Part shown: piece after piece, positions 18,756-26,135 of the stretch
How the letters are laid out: each line of letters starts with the position of its first letter
How positions within the stretch are numbered: position 1 is the stretch's first letter
Assembly (NCBI GenBank): GCA_963762635.1
Contig: CAVXLQ010000018.1
Location: forward strand, 248,001 to 312,000
From: Tenggerimyces sp963762635
GTDB taxonomy: Bacteria; Actinomycetota; Actinomycetes; Propionibacteriales; Actinopolymorphaceae
Direction: 5' to 3'
Length of the DNA: 64,000 bases
Translations under genes and position numbers: made by a program
The notes under the pieces: generated by a model
The model's input: the letters and a program-made list of their open reading frames with translations, nothing else
Database searches by the model: none
Told to the model about the DNA's origin: nothing

Positions 18756-19116
18756 CGGTAGGGCCATTTCGAGGGCTTCAGCGAAGCTCGACTTGCCAGA
18801 GCCCGTTGCGGCCAGCGATCACGGTCAGACCAGGGCCTGGTGTCAGCGGCAGGCTGGAACTCGGGCCGACGCCGCGAAAGCCGGTGACCTTGATCGTCAA
18901 CAGATACGCACCGACGGGTTCGAGGGCCGCAGCTTCGTCCACACTCGGCGCCGAAGCCGCATAGCTGCCATCGAGGGCCAATGACAGTTCCTCGTCGCCT
19001 TCCAAGGCAGCGAGCACGAGAAGGCCAGCGTCCTTATCGAGCCCATCCTCGTCGGCCATAGCCAGCACGGCGTCGACAACGTCTGTGTTCTGGTCTAAGG
19101 AGTACGAATCGCCCAC
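18756..19116 (-). pseudogene. Rad50-like AAA ATPase, 5' part with Walker A
   Basis: From GTG 19116 the frame gives an acidic N-terminal region (DEDGLDKDAGLLVLAALEGD), then GAYLLTIKVTGFRGVGP and LTVIAGRNG. One extra G near 18803 breaks the frame. Removing it restores GRNGSGKSSFAEALEMAL, a perfect Walker A P-loop. The homology then stops at about 18760, where foreign DNA begins, and continues at 15870. The promoter must lie in 19117-19168 or further upstream. Confidence 0.8.
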
Positions 19117-19168
19117 GCCATCATGACGCGTCCGTACCTGATCGGTTACAGGCCGCAGCTTCTCCCGG

Positions 19169-19777
19169 TCAAGCCACCTGCGTCGGTAGGGCGGGAAAGG
19201 TAGCGCGTGGGTCGATGCCGGCGAAGGCTAGGCCGATGAAGAAGCCGGCGGCTTCTTCTAGCTGGCGGGCGCGGGTGAGGGTGCCGTAAACGTGGGGCGT
19301 TCCGCCGGCGGCGCGGACCAGGGTCGAGACGGTTTCGAGGGCGGCCGCGTCGTTGCCCGCAAGGGGAACGGTCAGGTCCGCTGGCCAGGCCTCGGCTGGG
19401 ACGAGGTGGAACGCCTTCACTACAAGGGATCCCGGCGCCAGTCGGGCGATCTCCTCGGCGGCCGAGGTACCCGAGGGCACCACCAGCTCGCCCACGCCGT
19501 GGGTCACGGCGTTCGTCGGGTCGATCACCACCACGCCCGCGAGGGAGCCGGCCGCGCGCAGCATGGGCTCGACTCCCGACCAGGGGACGGCGAGGAGCAC
19601 CGCGTCCCGTTCCCGCACCGCCTCTGCCACCGGCGCGCTCGAGGCGCCGATCTTCTCGGCCGCCGCGGCTGCTCGCGAAGCCGAACGGCCCGCCACCACC
19701 ACGTCGTGTCCAGCCGCAACCCAAGCAGCGCCCAGTCCGACGGCCACGCCGCCGTTGCCCAAGATCCCGATCTTCAT
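19169..19777 (-). CDS. NADPH-dependent F420 reductase-type oxidoreductase
   Basis: The 202-residue protein has an N-terminal Rossmann fold of the F420_oxidored type: MKIGILGNGGVAVGLGAAWV, HDVVVAGR, then VLLAVPWSGVEPML and VVIDPTNA. Family members pass hydride between NADPH and F420 or a quinone-like substrate; stand-alone members are often of unknown substrate. The ATG at 19777 is chosen because it begins the first beta-strand. Divergent from an HxlR regulator 48 bases away, which probably controls it. Confidence 0.85.
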   Translation of the reverse strand: MKIGILGNGGVAVGLGAAWVAAGHDVVVAGRSASRAAAAAEKIGASSAPVAEAVRERDAVLLAVPWSGVEPMLRAAGSLAGVVVIDPTNAVTHGVGELVVPSGTSAAEEIARLAPGSLVVKAFHLVPAEAWPADLTVPLAGNDAAALETVSTLVRAAGGTPHVYGTLTRARQLEEAAGFFIGLAFAGIDPRATFPALPTQVA

Positions 19778-19825
19778 GCGAGCTACGGTAGGAAGCCCGA
19801 AGCACACCGCCAGGTAGGAGACGAG

Positions 19826-20212
19826 ATGGGCCAGCACGCGCACGCCGACGAGGTGCTCGTCGACTGCCAGCTGCGCGCGGCGACCGACCTGTTCGCGCAC
19901 CGCTGGGACGTGCTCGTCCTCGCCGCCCTGCACGAAGGGCCGCTCAGGCGCAACGACCTCCTCCAGCTGGCCGGCATCGCCGACAAGCTCCTGACCGAGG
20001 CACTGAGAAGGCTGCAGGACAACGGCCTCGTCGAAGCCACCCGCCACAAAGCCGCCCCACCGCGCGTCGACTACCACCTCACCGAGCTCGGCAAGAGCTT
20101 CGCCGACGGACCACTCAGAGCGCTCGCCGACTGGACGCAGGAGTACGGCGTCGACCTGCTCGACGCGCAGGAACGAGCTCAGGCCAGGTATTCGCGCAGC
20201 GCCATGGAGTAG
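19826..20212 (+). CDS. HxlR-family transcriptional regulator
   Basis: The 128-residue winged-helix protein matches HxlR proteins: CQLRAATDLFAHRWDVLVLA, PLRRNDLLQLAGIADKLLTE, and a wing with VEATRHKAAPPRVDYHLTE. The ATG at 19826 follows TAGGAG by five bases. HxlR regulators often respond to reactive aldehydes or oxidants and control the divergent gene, here the F420-type oxidoreductase. Its last 11 codons read into a duplicated copy of the 3' end of the sigma-factor gene, so its native C-terminus may have been replaced. Confidence 0.88.
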   Translation: MGQHAHADEVLVDCQLRAATDLFAHRWDVLVLAALHEGPLRRNDLLQLAGIADKLLTEALRRLQDNGLVEATRHKAAPPRVDYHLTELGKSFADGPLRALADWTQEYGVDLLDAQERAQARYSRSAME

Positions 20213-20235
20213 GTGCCGCCGCGGAGCTTGGCTAG
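20179..20235. repeat. 57-bp direct repeat, left copy (duplicate of the sigma-gene 3' end)
   Basis: Bases 20179-20235 match 20387-20443 with one mismatch at an offset of 208. The right copy is the last 57 bases of the sigma-factor gene. The left copy is detached from any sigma gene. Between them are about 150 bases encoding only the tail of an unknown minus-strand protein (AIEDDLIRLFAEARSALA, stop at 20234-20232). Confidence 0.9.
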
Positions 20236-20386
20236 GCAAGCGCGGAACGTGCCTCGGCAAAGAGGCGGATCAGATCGTCTTCGATCGCATTCCCGGTTGT
20301 AGGTGGCACGCTCGAACTCCTAAAGAGCGGCGGCGCGTCGGCGTACACGCCAGCAATCAGAACGGTGGCGTTCACCAGCGAGCCGT

Positions 20387-20443
20387 TCAGGCCAGGTATT
20401 CGCGCAGCGCCATGGAGTAGGTGCCGCCGCGGAGTTTGGCTAG
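20387..20443. repeat. 57-bp direct repeat, right copy (within the sigma gene 3' end)
   Basis: This copy encodes the C-terminus LAKLRGGTYSMALREYLA and the stop of the HrdB-like sigma factor. Duplicates of a gene 3' end flanking foreign DNA are typical of site-specific integration that restores the target gene. Confidence 0.9.
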
Positions 20444-21565
20444 CGTCTTCGCCTCGATCTGGCGGACGCGTTCGCGCGTCACGCCGAAGCGGCGGCCGAC
20501 CTCTTCCAGCGTGTGGATGTGGCCGTCGGAAAGGCCGTAGCGCATCTGCACGACGTTGCGTTCCCGCTCCCCCAGCTGCGCCAGCGCGGAGTCGATGTGC
20601 TCGCGCATCAGCAGCGACGCGGCGGCTTCGACGGGTACGACGGCGTCGACGTCCTCGATCAGGTCGCCGAGCTCGGACGCCTCCATCTCGCCGATCGGCG
20701 TGTGCAGCGAGACCGGCTCGCGCGCCAATCTGAGCAGCTCGCCCACACGCGCGGGCTCGACGTCGACGACCACCGCCACCTCGTCCGGCCGCGGGTCGCG
20801 ACCCAGCTGCTGGAACAGCTGCCGCTGCGCCCGCAACACCCGGTTGATCGAGTCGACCACGTGTACGGGAACGCGGATCGCCCGCGACTGGTCGGCCAAA
20901 GCGCGGGAGATCGCCTGCCGGATCCACCACGTCGCGTACGTCGAGAACTTGTAGCCCCGCGCGTAGTCGAACTTCTCCACCGCGCGGATCAGCCCGAGAT
21001 TGCCCTCCTGCACAAGGTCGAGCAGCGGCAAGCCGCGTCCGGTGCAGCGCTTCGCGACCGACACGACGAGCCGCAGGTTCGCCTCGATCAGCCGGCGCTT
21101 CGCGTCGTTCCCGATCCGCACCAGCGCGTGCAGTTCGGCAGCGGAAGCGACGACGTTCTGTCCCTCGGAGAACGTTCCCGTCGCGAGCTGCTCTTCGGCG
21201 AAGAGTCCAGCCTCGATCTGCAAGGCGAGCTCGACCTCGAGAGCCGCGGTGAGCAGCGGCACGCGGCCGATCTCGCGCAGGTACTGACGGACGAGGTCAG
21301 GTGAACGATCACGCGAATCCCCAAGCACGACAGGGGGTTCGTCCGGCTCGTCGGCATCTTCGGAGGTGGCAACGAGGTCAGCCGGCGGCTCCTCGTCGGC
21401 GGGCGCGACCAGATCCTCTCGGTCGTCCGCCTCGGCGAGCTCGAGATGCCGTCGTTGCTCGGGCGGACGGGTCAGAGAGTCCTTGACGTCGGCTCCGTGA
21501 GCCGCCGCCTCCAGCGCGGAGACCGGCACAGCGCGACTCCCCTCCCGCAGGGTTCGGGTTGGCAC
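20387..21565 (-). CDS. RNA polymerase sigma factor, RpoD/HrdB type (group 1 or 2)
   Basis: The 392-residue protein has all core sigma-70 regions. Region 1.2 has SPDLVRQYLREIGRVPLL; region 2 has NLRLVVSVAKRCTGRGLPLL and YKFSTYATWWIRQAISRALA; region 3 has VHVVDSINRV; region 4 has VVQMRYGLSDGHIHTLEEVG and RERVRQIEAKTLAKLR. The N-terminal extension is short (about 85 acidic residues) compared with a principal sigma, which suggests an alternative HrdB-like factor. The start is GTG 21565. The 3' end is duplicated 208 bases away. Confidence 0.93.
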   Translation of the reverse strand: MPTRTLREGSRAVPVSALEAAAHGADVKDSLTRPPEQRRHLELAEADDREDLVAPADEEPPADLVATSEDADEPDEPPVVLGDSRDRSPDLVRQYLREIGRVPLLTAALEVELALQIEAGLFAEEQLATGTFSEGQNVVASAAELHALVRIGNDAKRRLIEANLRLVVSVAKRCTGRGLPLLDLVQEGNLGLIRAVEKFDYARGYKFSTYATWWIRQAISRALADQSRAIRVPVHVVDSINRVLRAQRQLFQQLGRDPRPDEVAVVVDVEPARVGELLRLAREPVSLHTPIGEMEASELGDLIEDVDAVVPVEAAASLLMREHIDSALAQLGERERNVVQMRYGLSDGHIHTLEEVGRRFGVTRERVRQIEAKTLAKLRGGTYSMALREYLA

Positions 21566-21893
21566 TGCTCAGTCTGCCCGTCCGCGATGCGCCACGTTCG
21601 CGGTTTCCGATAAGACCTATGGTCACGTTCTCGCACCAAGCGTGCGAAACCCGAGCAACCCCGGATCTACCGGCACCACGTCACAGCGCACGACCGGAGT
21701 TGAAACGCCCCGTCCCTAGGGTCGCGCTCGCGGAACACCGAGCGGCGCCCCACATGTCCAGGCTGGTACGTGGAGCACCCGACCCACAAGCCGACGGCCG
21801 GAAAAGGACATTCGGACCGCTCCGGACCTGTCCGGATATGCGCCGAAGGGCGCCCCCGCCACGGCGGGGACGCCCTTCGCGTACGAGACCGCG
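21566..21893. other. Intergenic region between sigma factor and sugar operon
   Basis: No gene found. It contains the presumed sigma-factor promoter region to the left of 21700 and a strong terminator hairpin at 21846-21877. Frames open through it are extensions of shadow frames. Confidence 0.6.
21846..21877 (-). terminator. Terminator of the xylA sugar operon
   Basis: AAGGGCG-CCCCCGCC pairs with GGCGGGG-CGCCCTT around an AC loop with one internal mismatch, 17 bases beyond the stop of the last operon gene. The very GC-rich stem suits an intrinsic terminator, although the U-tract is weak. Confidence 0.75.
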
Positions 21894-22904
21894 TCAGTCG
21901 GACGAGGCGAAAGCCGCGTCGAACGAGGCCGTGGGCGGCTCGATCTCCAGCAGCGAGCGCACGATCTTCAGCGCCTCGGGAGCGCCGTGGAGGCGGTCCA
22001 TCCCGGCGTCTTCCCACTCGATCGAGATCGGGCCGTCGTACCCGATCGCGTTCAGCGCGCGGAAGCTGTCCTCCCAGGGCACGTCGCCGTGCCCGGTCGA
22101 CACGAAGTCCCACCCGCGCCGCAGGTCGCCCCACGCGAGGTGCGAGCCGAGCCGCCCGTTCCGACCGTTGCCGACGCGACGCTTCGCGTCCTTGCAGTCG
22201 ACGTGGTAGATCCGGTCCTTGAAGTCGAAGATGAAGTCGACCGGGTTGAGGTCCTGCCACACGAAGTGGCTCGGGTCCCAGTTCAGGCCGTACGCCTCGC
22301 GGTGGTCGATCGCCTCGAGCATCCGGACGGTCGTCCAGTAGTCGTACGCGATCTCGCTCGGGTGCACCTCGAACGCGAACTTCACGCCCTCGCTGTCGAA
22401 GACGTCCATGATCGGGTTCCAGCGGTTCGCGAAGTCCTCGTAGCCAGCGTCAACCATGGCTTGCGACGCCGGCGGGAACATCGCGACGTACTTCCAGATC
22501 GACGAGCCGGTGAAGCCCACGACGGTGTCGACGCCCAGAGCGCGCGCGGCGCGGGCGGTCACCTTCATCTCCTCGGCGGCCCGCTGCCGTACGCCCTCGG
22601 GGTCGCCGTCGCCCCAGATCTTCGAGGGGAGAATGTCCTTGTGGCGTTGGTCGATCGGGTCGTCGCAGACGGCCTGGCCCTTGAGGTGGTTGGAGATCGC
22701 CCAGACCTTGAGGTTGTACTTGTCGAGCACCTCCCGCTTGGCCTTGACGTACCCCTCGTCCTCGACGGCCTGCCAGACGTCGAAGTGGTCGCCCCAGCAG
22801 GCGATCTCGAGGCCGTCGTAGCCCCATTCCGAAGCCAGCTTGCACATCTCTTCGAACGGCAGATCGGCCCACTGGCCGGTGAACAACGTGACTGGACGTG
22901 GCAT
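21894..22904 (-). CDS. Sugar phosphate isomerase/epimerase (TIM-barrel)
   Basis: The 336-residue protein of the xylose-isomerase-like TIM-barrel superfamily starts MPRPVTLFTGQWADLPFEEM. Metal-ligand regions are visible: KFAFEVHPSEIAYDY (Glu), LNWDPSHFVWQ (Asp/His), YHVDCKDAK and ISIEWEDAGM. Members isomerise or epimerise sugars or inositol derivatives. The last gene of the xylA operon, 16 bases after the dehydrogenase, which points to stepwise oxidation and isomerisation of a sugar or cyclitol. The exact substrate is unknown. Confidence 0.87.
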   Translation of the reverse strand: MPRPVTLFTGQWADLPFEEMCKLASEWGYDGLEIACWGDHFDVWQAVEDEGYVKAKREVLDKYNLKVWAISNHLKGQAVCDDPIDQRHKDILPSKIWGDGDPEGVRQRAAEEMKVTARAARALGVDTVVGFTGSSIWKYVAMFPPASQAMVDAGYEDFANRWNPIMDVFDSEGVKFAFEVHPSEIAYDYWTTVRMLEAIDHREAYGLNWDPSHFVWQDLNPVDFIFDFKDRIYHVDCKDAKRRVGNGRNGRLGSHLAWGDLRRGWDFVSTGHGDVPWEDSFRALNAIGYDGPISIEWEDAGMDRLHGAPEALKIVRSLLEIEPPTASFDAAFASSD

Positions 22905-22920
22905 ATCGAACAGACCTTTC

Positions 22921-24099
22921 CTACTTGTCGACCGTGACCCAGCCGGAAGAGTTCGCCGCGCTGCGTTCGACGGCGTCAAGGACGAGTTGCACCTGGAGAC
23001 CTTCGGCGAACGTCGGCGACGGGTCGGTGCCGTCGCCGATCGCTGTCAGGAGGTCGTACGCCTCGTGGGTGAACGTGTGCTCCCAGCCGATGATGTGGCC
23101 GGCGGGCCACCAGGCACCGACGTACGGGTGCTCCGCCTCGGTGACGAGCAGCCGCCGGAAGCCCTGGACGCGGCTGTCCTCCTCTGCCAGGTAGAGCTCG
23201 AGCTCGTTCAACCGCTCCAGGTCGAACGCGAGCGAGCCCTTCTCGCCGTTGATCTCCAGGCGCAGGCCGTTCTTCCTGCCGGTCGCGAACCGCGTCGCCT
23301 CGTACGTCGCGATCGCCCCGCCGGACAGCCGCGCGGTGAACAGCGCCGCGTCGTCGACCGTCACCGGGCCGCGCTCCTCCGAGCCGGTGCCGCGCAGGCC
23401 CTCGGTCGACGCGACGAGCGGGCGCTCCTTGATGAACGTCTCCAGCAGCGCGCTGACGCCGGTGACCGACTGCCCGGTGATGAACTGGGTGAGGTCGACG
23501 ATGTGGGAGCCGATGTCGCCCAGCGCGCCGGAGCCGGCCTGGTCCTTCTGCAGCCGCCACACCAGCGGGAAGTCCGGGTCGGTGATCCAGTCCTGCAGGT
23601 AGACCGCACGGATGTGGCGGATCGTGCCGAGCTTGCCCTCGGCGACGAGCTGCTTGGCGAACGTGGCGGCGGGTACGCGGCGGTAGTTGAAGCCGACCAT
23701 CGCGCGGACGCCGTTCTGCGCCGCGGCCTCGGCGGCGGCGACCATCTGGCGCGCCTCGTCCACGGTGTTCGCGAGCGGCTTCTCGCACAGCACGTGCTTG
23801 CCCGCCTGGAGGGCCGCGATCGCGACCTCGGCGTGGTTGCCACCCGGGCTGCACACGTCGACGAGCCCGATGTCGTCGCGGTCGATCACGCGGTGCCAGT
23901 CGGTCTCGTACGACTTCCACCCGAACTTGTTCGCCGCGGCCTTCACGTTGTCCTCGTTGCGGCCCACGATCGCCGCCATGTCGACCACGAAGGGCACGTC
24001 GAAGGCCGAGTTCACGGTGCGCCAGGCCTGGGAGTGCGCCTTCCCCATGAACGCGTACCCCACCATGCCCACGCCCAGCGTCGGCTTGCTGTCGGTCAT
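22921..24099 (-). CDS. Gfo/Idh/MocA family sugar oxidoreductase
   Basis: The 392-residue protein has an N-terminal NAD(P)-binding Rossmann domain (LGVGMVGYAFMGKAHSQAW) with the EKP motif in HVLCEKPLANT, and a C-terminal substrate domain with ALGDIGSHIVDLTQFITG, the conserved D-x3-H block. These enzymes oxidise pyranoses or inositols. Middle gene of the operon: 15 bases after xylA and 16 before the epimerase. Confidence 0.92.
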   Translation of the reverse strand: MTDSKPTLGVGMVGYAFMGKAHSQAWRTVNSAFDVPFVVDMAAIVGRNEDNVKAAANKFGWKSYETDWHRVIDRDDIGLVDVCSPGGNHAEVAIAALQAGKHVLCEKPLANTVDEARQMVAAAEAAAQNGVRAMVGFNYRRVPAATFAKQLVAEGKLGTIRHIRAVYLQDWITDPDFPLVWRLQKDQAGSGALGDIGSHIVDLTQFITGQSVTGVSALLETFIKERPLVASTEGLRGTGSEERGPVTVDDAALFTARLSGGAIATYEATRFATGRKNGLRLEINGEKGSLAFDLERLNELELYLAEEDSRVQGFRRLLVTEAEHPYVGAWWPAGHIIGWEHTFTHEAYDLLTAIGDGTDPSPTFAEGLQVQLVLDAVERSAANSSGWVTVDK

Positions 24100-24114
24100 G
24101 CCATTCCCTTCCGT

Positions 24115-25272
24115 CTACCTCACTCCGAGCAAATGGTCCATCGCGAGCTGGTCGAGCCGCTCGAAGCCCATGCCCCGGCCCGCGAGAGCGTCCACATCGA
24201 CATCCTCGCGGCGCAGGTCGGCCACCGTCTCGCCGGCGTCCAGGGTCGGCCGGGCCAGCTCGTCGAGCTTCGAAACTTTCAGCGCTTCCTGGACCTCTGG
24301 ATCCGCCCGGAATGCCTGGGAACGTTCCCGCAAGATCAGGTAGTTGCGCATGCAGCCGCGCGCCGACGCCCAGACGCCCTCCATGTCCTCGGTGCGCGGG
24401 GGCTTGAAGTCGAAGTGCCGCGGCCCCTCGTACCCGCCGCGCTCGAGCGTGTCGACGGTCCAGAACGCGCCGCGCAGGTTGCCCGCGCCGAAGCGCAGGT
24501 CCTGGTCGAAGCGCGGGCCGGTCTGCCCGTTCAGGTCCACGTGGAAGAGCTTGCCGTGCCACAGGGCCTGCGCGATGCCGTGGGCGAAGTTGACGCCGGC
24601 CATCTCCTCGTGGCCGACCTCGGGGTTGAGGCCGACCAGTTCGGGGTGCTCGAGCTCGTTGATGAACGCGAGTGCGTGCCCGATCGTGGGCAGCAGGATG
24701 TCGCCGCGGGGCTCGTTCGGCTTCGGCTCGACGGCGAAGCGGAGGTCGTAGCCCTGCTCGAGGACGTACGCGGAGAGGACGTCGTACGCCTCCTTCATCC
24801 GGTCCAGCGCGGACCGGATGTCCTTGGCGGCGCCGGACTCCGCACCTTCGCGGCCGCCCCAGCAGACGTACGTCTTCGCGCCCAGTTCGACGGCGAGGTC
24901 GATATTTTCGACGACTTTCCGGATCGCGAACCGGCGGACGGCCCGGTCGTTCGCGGTGAAGCCGCCGTCCTTGAAGATCGGGTGGCCGAACAGGTTCGTG
25001 GTGGCCATCGGGACGATAATTCCGGTCTCGTCGAGAGCTTTCCGGAAACTTCCGACCGCCTGATCGCGCTCGGCGGCGCTGGCGCCGAACGGGAACACGT
25101 CGTTGTCGTGGAACGTGACGCCGTAGGCGCCGAGCTCGGACAGCTTGTGGACGGCGGCCGCGGGGTCGAGCGGCTCCCGTACGGCGTCGCCGAACACGTC
25201 GACGCCCTGCCACCCGACGGTCCACAGGCCGAAGGAGAACTTGTCCGCGCGGGTCGGCGTGTAGTCGTTCAT
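24115..25272 (-). CDS. xylA: Xylose isomerase
   Basis: The 385-residue class I xylose isomerase has the normal length for actinobacteria. Catalytic His/Asp are in YGVTFHDNDVFPFG; metal ligands are in FAVEPKPNEPRGDILLPT, LNPEVGHEEMAG and LFHVDLNGQ; the substrate Trp is in YVCWGGREG. It converts D-xylose to D-xylulose. The ATG at 25272 follows GGAGAGGG. A perfect palindrome about 50 bases upstream is the likely operator. Its kinase partner xylB lies 2.5 kb away rather than in the operon, and is frameshifted. Confidence 0.96.
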   Translation of the reverse strand: MNDYTPTRADKFSFGLWTVGWQGVDVFGDAVREPLDPAAAVHKLSELGAYGVTFHDNDVFPFGASAAERDQAVGSFRKALDETGIIVPMATTNLFGHPIFKDGGFTANDRAVRRFAIRKVVENIDLAVELGAKTYVCWGGREGAESGAAKDIRSALDRMKEAYDVLSAYVLEQGYDLRFAVEPKPNEPRGDILLPTIGHALAFINELEHPELVGLNPEVGHEEMAGVNFAHGIAQALWHGKLFHVDLNGQTGPRFDQDLRFGAGNLRGAFWTVDTLERGGYEGPRHFDFKPPRTEDMEGVWASARGCMRNYLILRERSQAFRADPEVQEALKVSKLDELARPTLDAGETVADLRREDVDVDALAGRGMGFERLDQLAMDHLLGVR

Positions 25273-25320
25273 GTGCGCTGAGCCCTCTCCAGGTGCCGCC
25301 GGCCGGGATCGGTCGCACGG

Positions 25321-25339
25321 GTTCCGAAAGTTTCGGAAC
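25321..25339. promoter_or_regulatory. Palindromic operator upstream of xylA
   Basis: GTTCCGAAAGTTTCGGAAC is a perfect 9-1-9 palindrome 49 bases before the xylA start. The core CGAAA-G-TTTCG resembles motifs described for xylan/xylose gene control in streptomycetes. The likely ligand is a ROK-family XylR or LacI-type repressor encoded elsewhere. Confidence 0.7.
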
Positions 25340-25345
25340 AACCGT

Positions 25346-25355
25346 GGAACGTTCC
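25346..25355. promoter_or_regulatory. Second palindrome, LacI-type core
   Basis: GGAACGTTCC is a 10-base palindrome with a central CG, as in LacI-family operators, six bases beyond the first palindrome. A GGGAACGTTCCC copy also lies inside xylA near 24318-24331. A second regulator or a cooperative site is possible. Confidence 0.4.
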
Positions 25356-25474
25356 CGGCTGACAGTTGATCTCTCCGTCGCAGTCTTTCGTAGCAGGCTG
25401 CCGGGCCTGCCAACAGGGCCACGCCTGGATTGGACTCGATCTGACAGGTCTGGAGAGCTGAATCGGGCGGGGGC

Positions 25475-25963
25475 TCAGTCCGCGCGGGTGATCTCCATCA
25501 TGAAGCAGCCGTACTCGGCGTTCCGGGCGTGCACGAAGGAAACTTCCGGGTCGGCCAGCAGCCGGGCCGCCTCGGTCTCGACGTCGTCGGACGGGCCGAC
25601 GATCACGCCGCCGTGGATGCCGCCGACGCCGTTGTAGGCGCGGAGGATCTTGGTCTTGCCGTCGAACCACTTCCGCGGGATCCCGCTGCCGGCGTACCCG
25701 GGGCACTCGTCGGCGTGCACGAAGACCGGACCGACCTCGTCGTACGGCGCCAACGTGCCCGTGGCGCGCCCGGCCACCGGCGCGTACGAGATCAGCATGA
25801 ACCGATCCGACTCCGTCGAGTGCGTCAGGCAGCACCGCAGCTGGTCGCCGGGATCGTTCGTCCGGATCTCGAACGGTGTGCCGTGGTCGTCGTGCCCCTG
25901 AGCGCGGATCCGCTTCAGGTAGTCGGCGGGGATGGCCACCGCCTGCAGCTGAGAGGTCGTCAT
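25475..25963 (-). CDS. DUF1203 family protein
   Basis: The 162-residue protein matches the DUF1203 pattern: a short Cys-containing block (LRCCLTHS), then RFMLISYAPV, VGPVFVHADECPGYAG, and the C-terminal VHARNAEYGCFMMEITRAD. The function is unknown. The ATG at 25963 fits the family start. Monocistronic, convergent with nothing and divergent from the alginate-lyase-like gene. Confidence 0.85.
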   Translation of the reverse strand: MTTSQLQAVAIPADYLKRIRAQGHDDHGTPFEIRTNDPGDQLRCCLTHSTESDRFMLISYAPVAGRATGTLAPYDEVGPVFVHADECPGYAGSGIPRKWFDGKTKILRAYNGVGGIHGGVIVGPSDDVETEAARLLADPEVSFVHARNAEYGCFMMEITRAD

Positions 25964-26135
25964 GACACCCGAGCATGCCGCCGCGCCGGAGGCTCTGCCG
26001 GCGGGAATCGGACACCGCTTTCCACCCACTTCAATCAGGACGTGATGAAACAAATGGCAACCTCTTGACTTGCGCTCTCGACGCTGTCGAGACTGGCCAG
26101 GAACTCGCGTCTCCCCCGGTCTAGGAGGTGCTCCG

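Larger units (their letters stand above)
15870..18760. mobile_element. 2.9-kb insertion inside the ATPase gene (phosphotransferase gene plus IS110-type element)
   Basis: The ATPase reading stops at EALEMAL (about 18760) and resumes at ALTGTTYRW (about 15870) on the same strand, so everything between was inserted. The inserted DNA has a plus-strand phosphotransferase gene (16228-17118) and a minus-strand IS110-type transposase (17328-18514). Bases 15870-16227 carry no clear gene except a 20-base tandem repeat. Bases 17119-17327 carry none. I see no long terminal inverted repeats or obvious target duplication, consistent with IS110-type recombination for at least one end. Confidence 0.75.

Noticed and set aside
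22976..25318. 780-codon minus-strand frame across xylA and the dehydrogenase
   Set aside because: Arg-rich shadow of the true frames of xylA and the Gfo/Idh/MocA gene.
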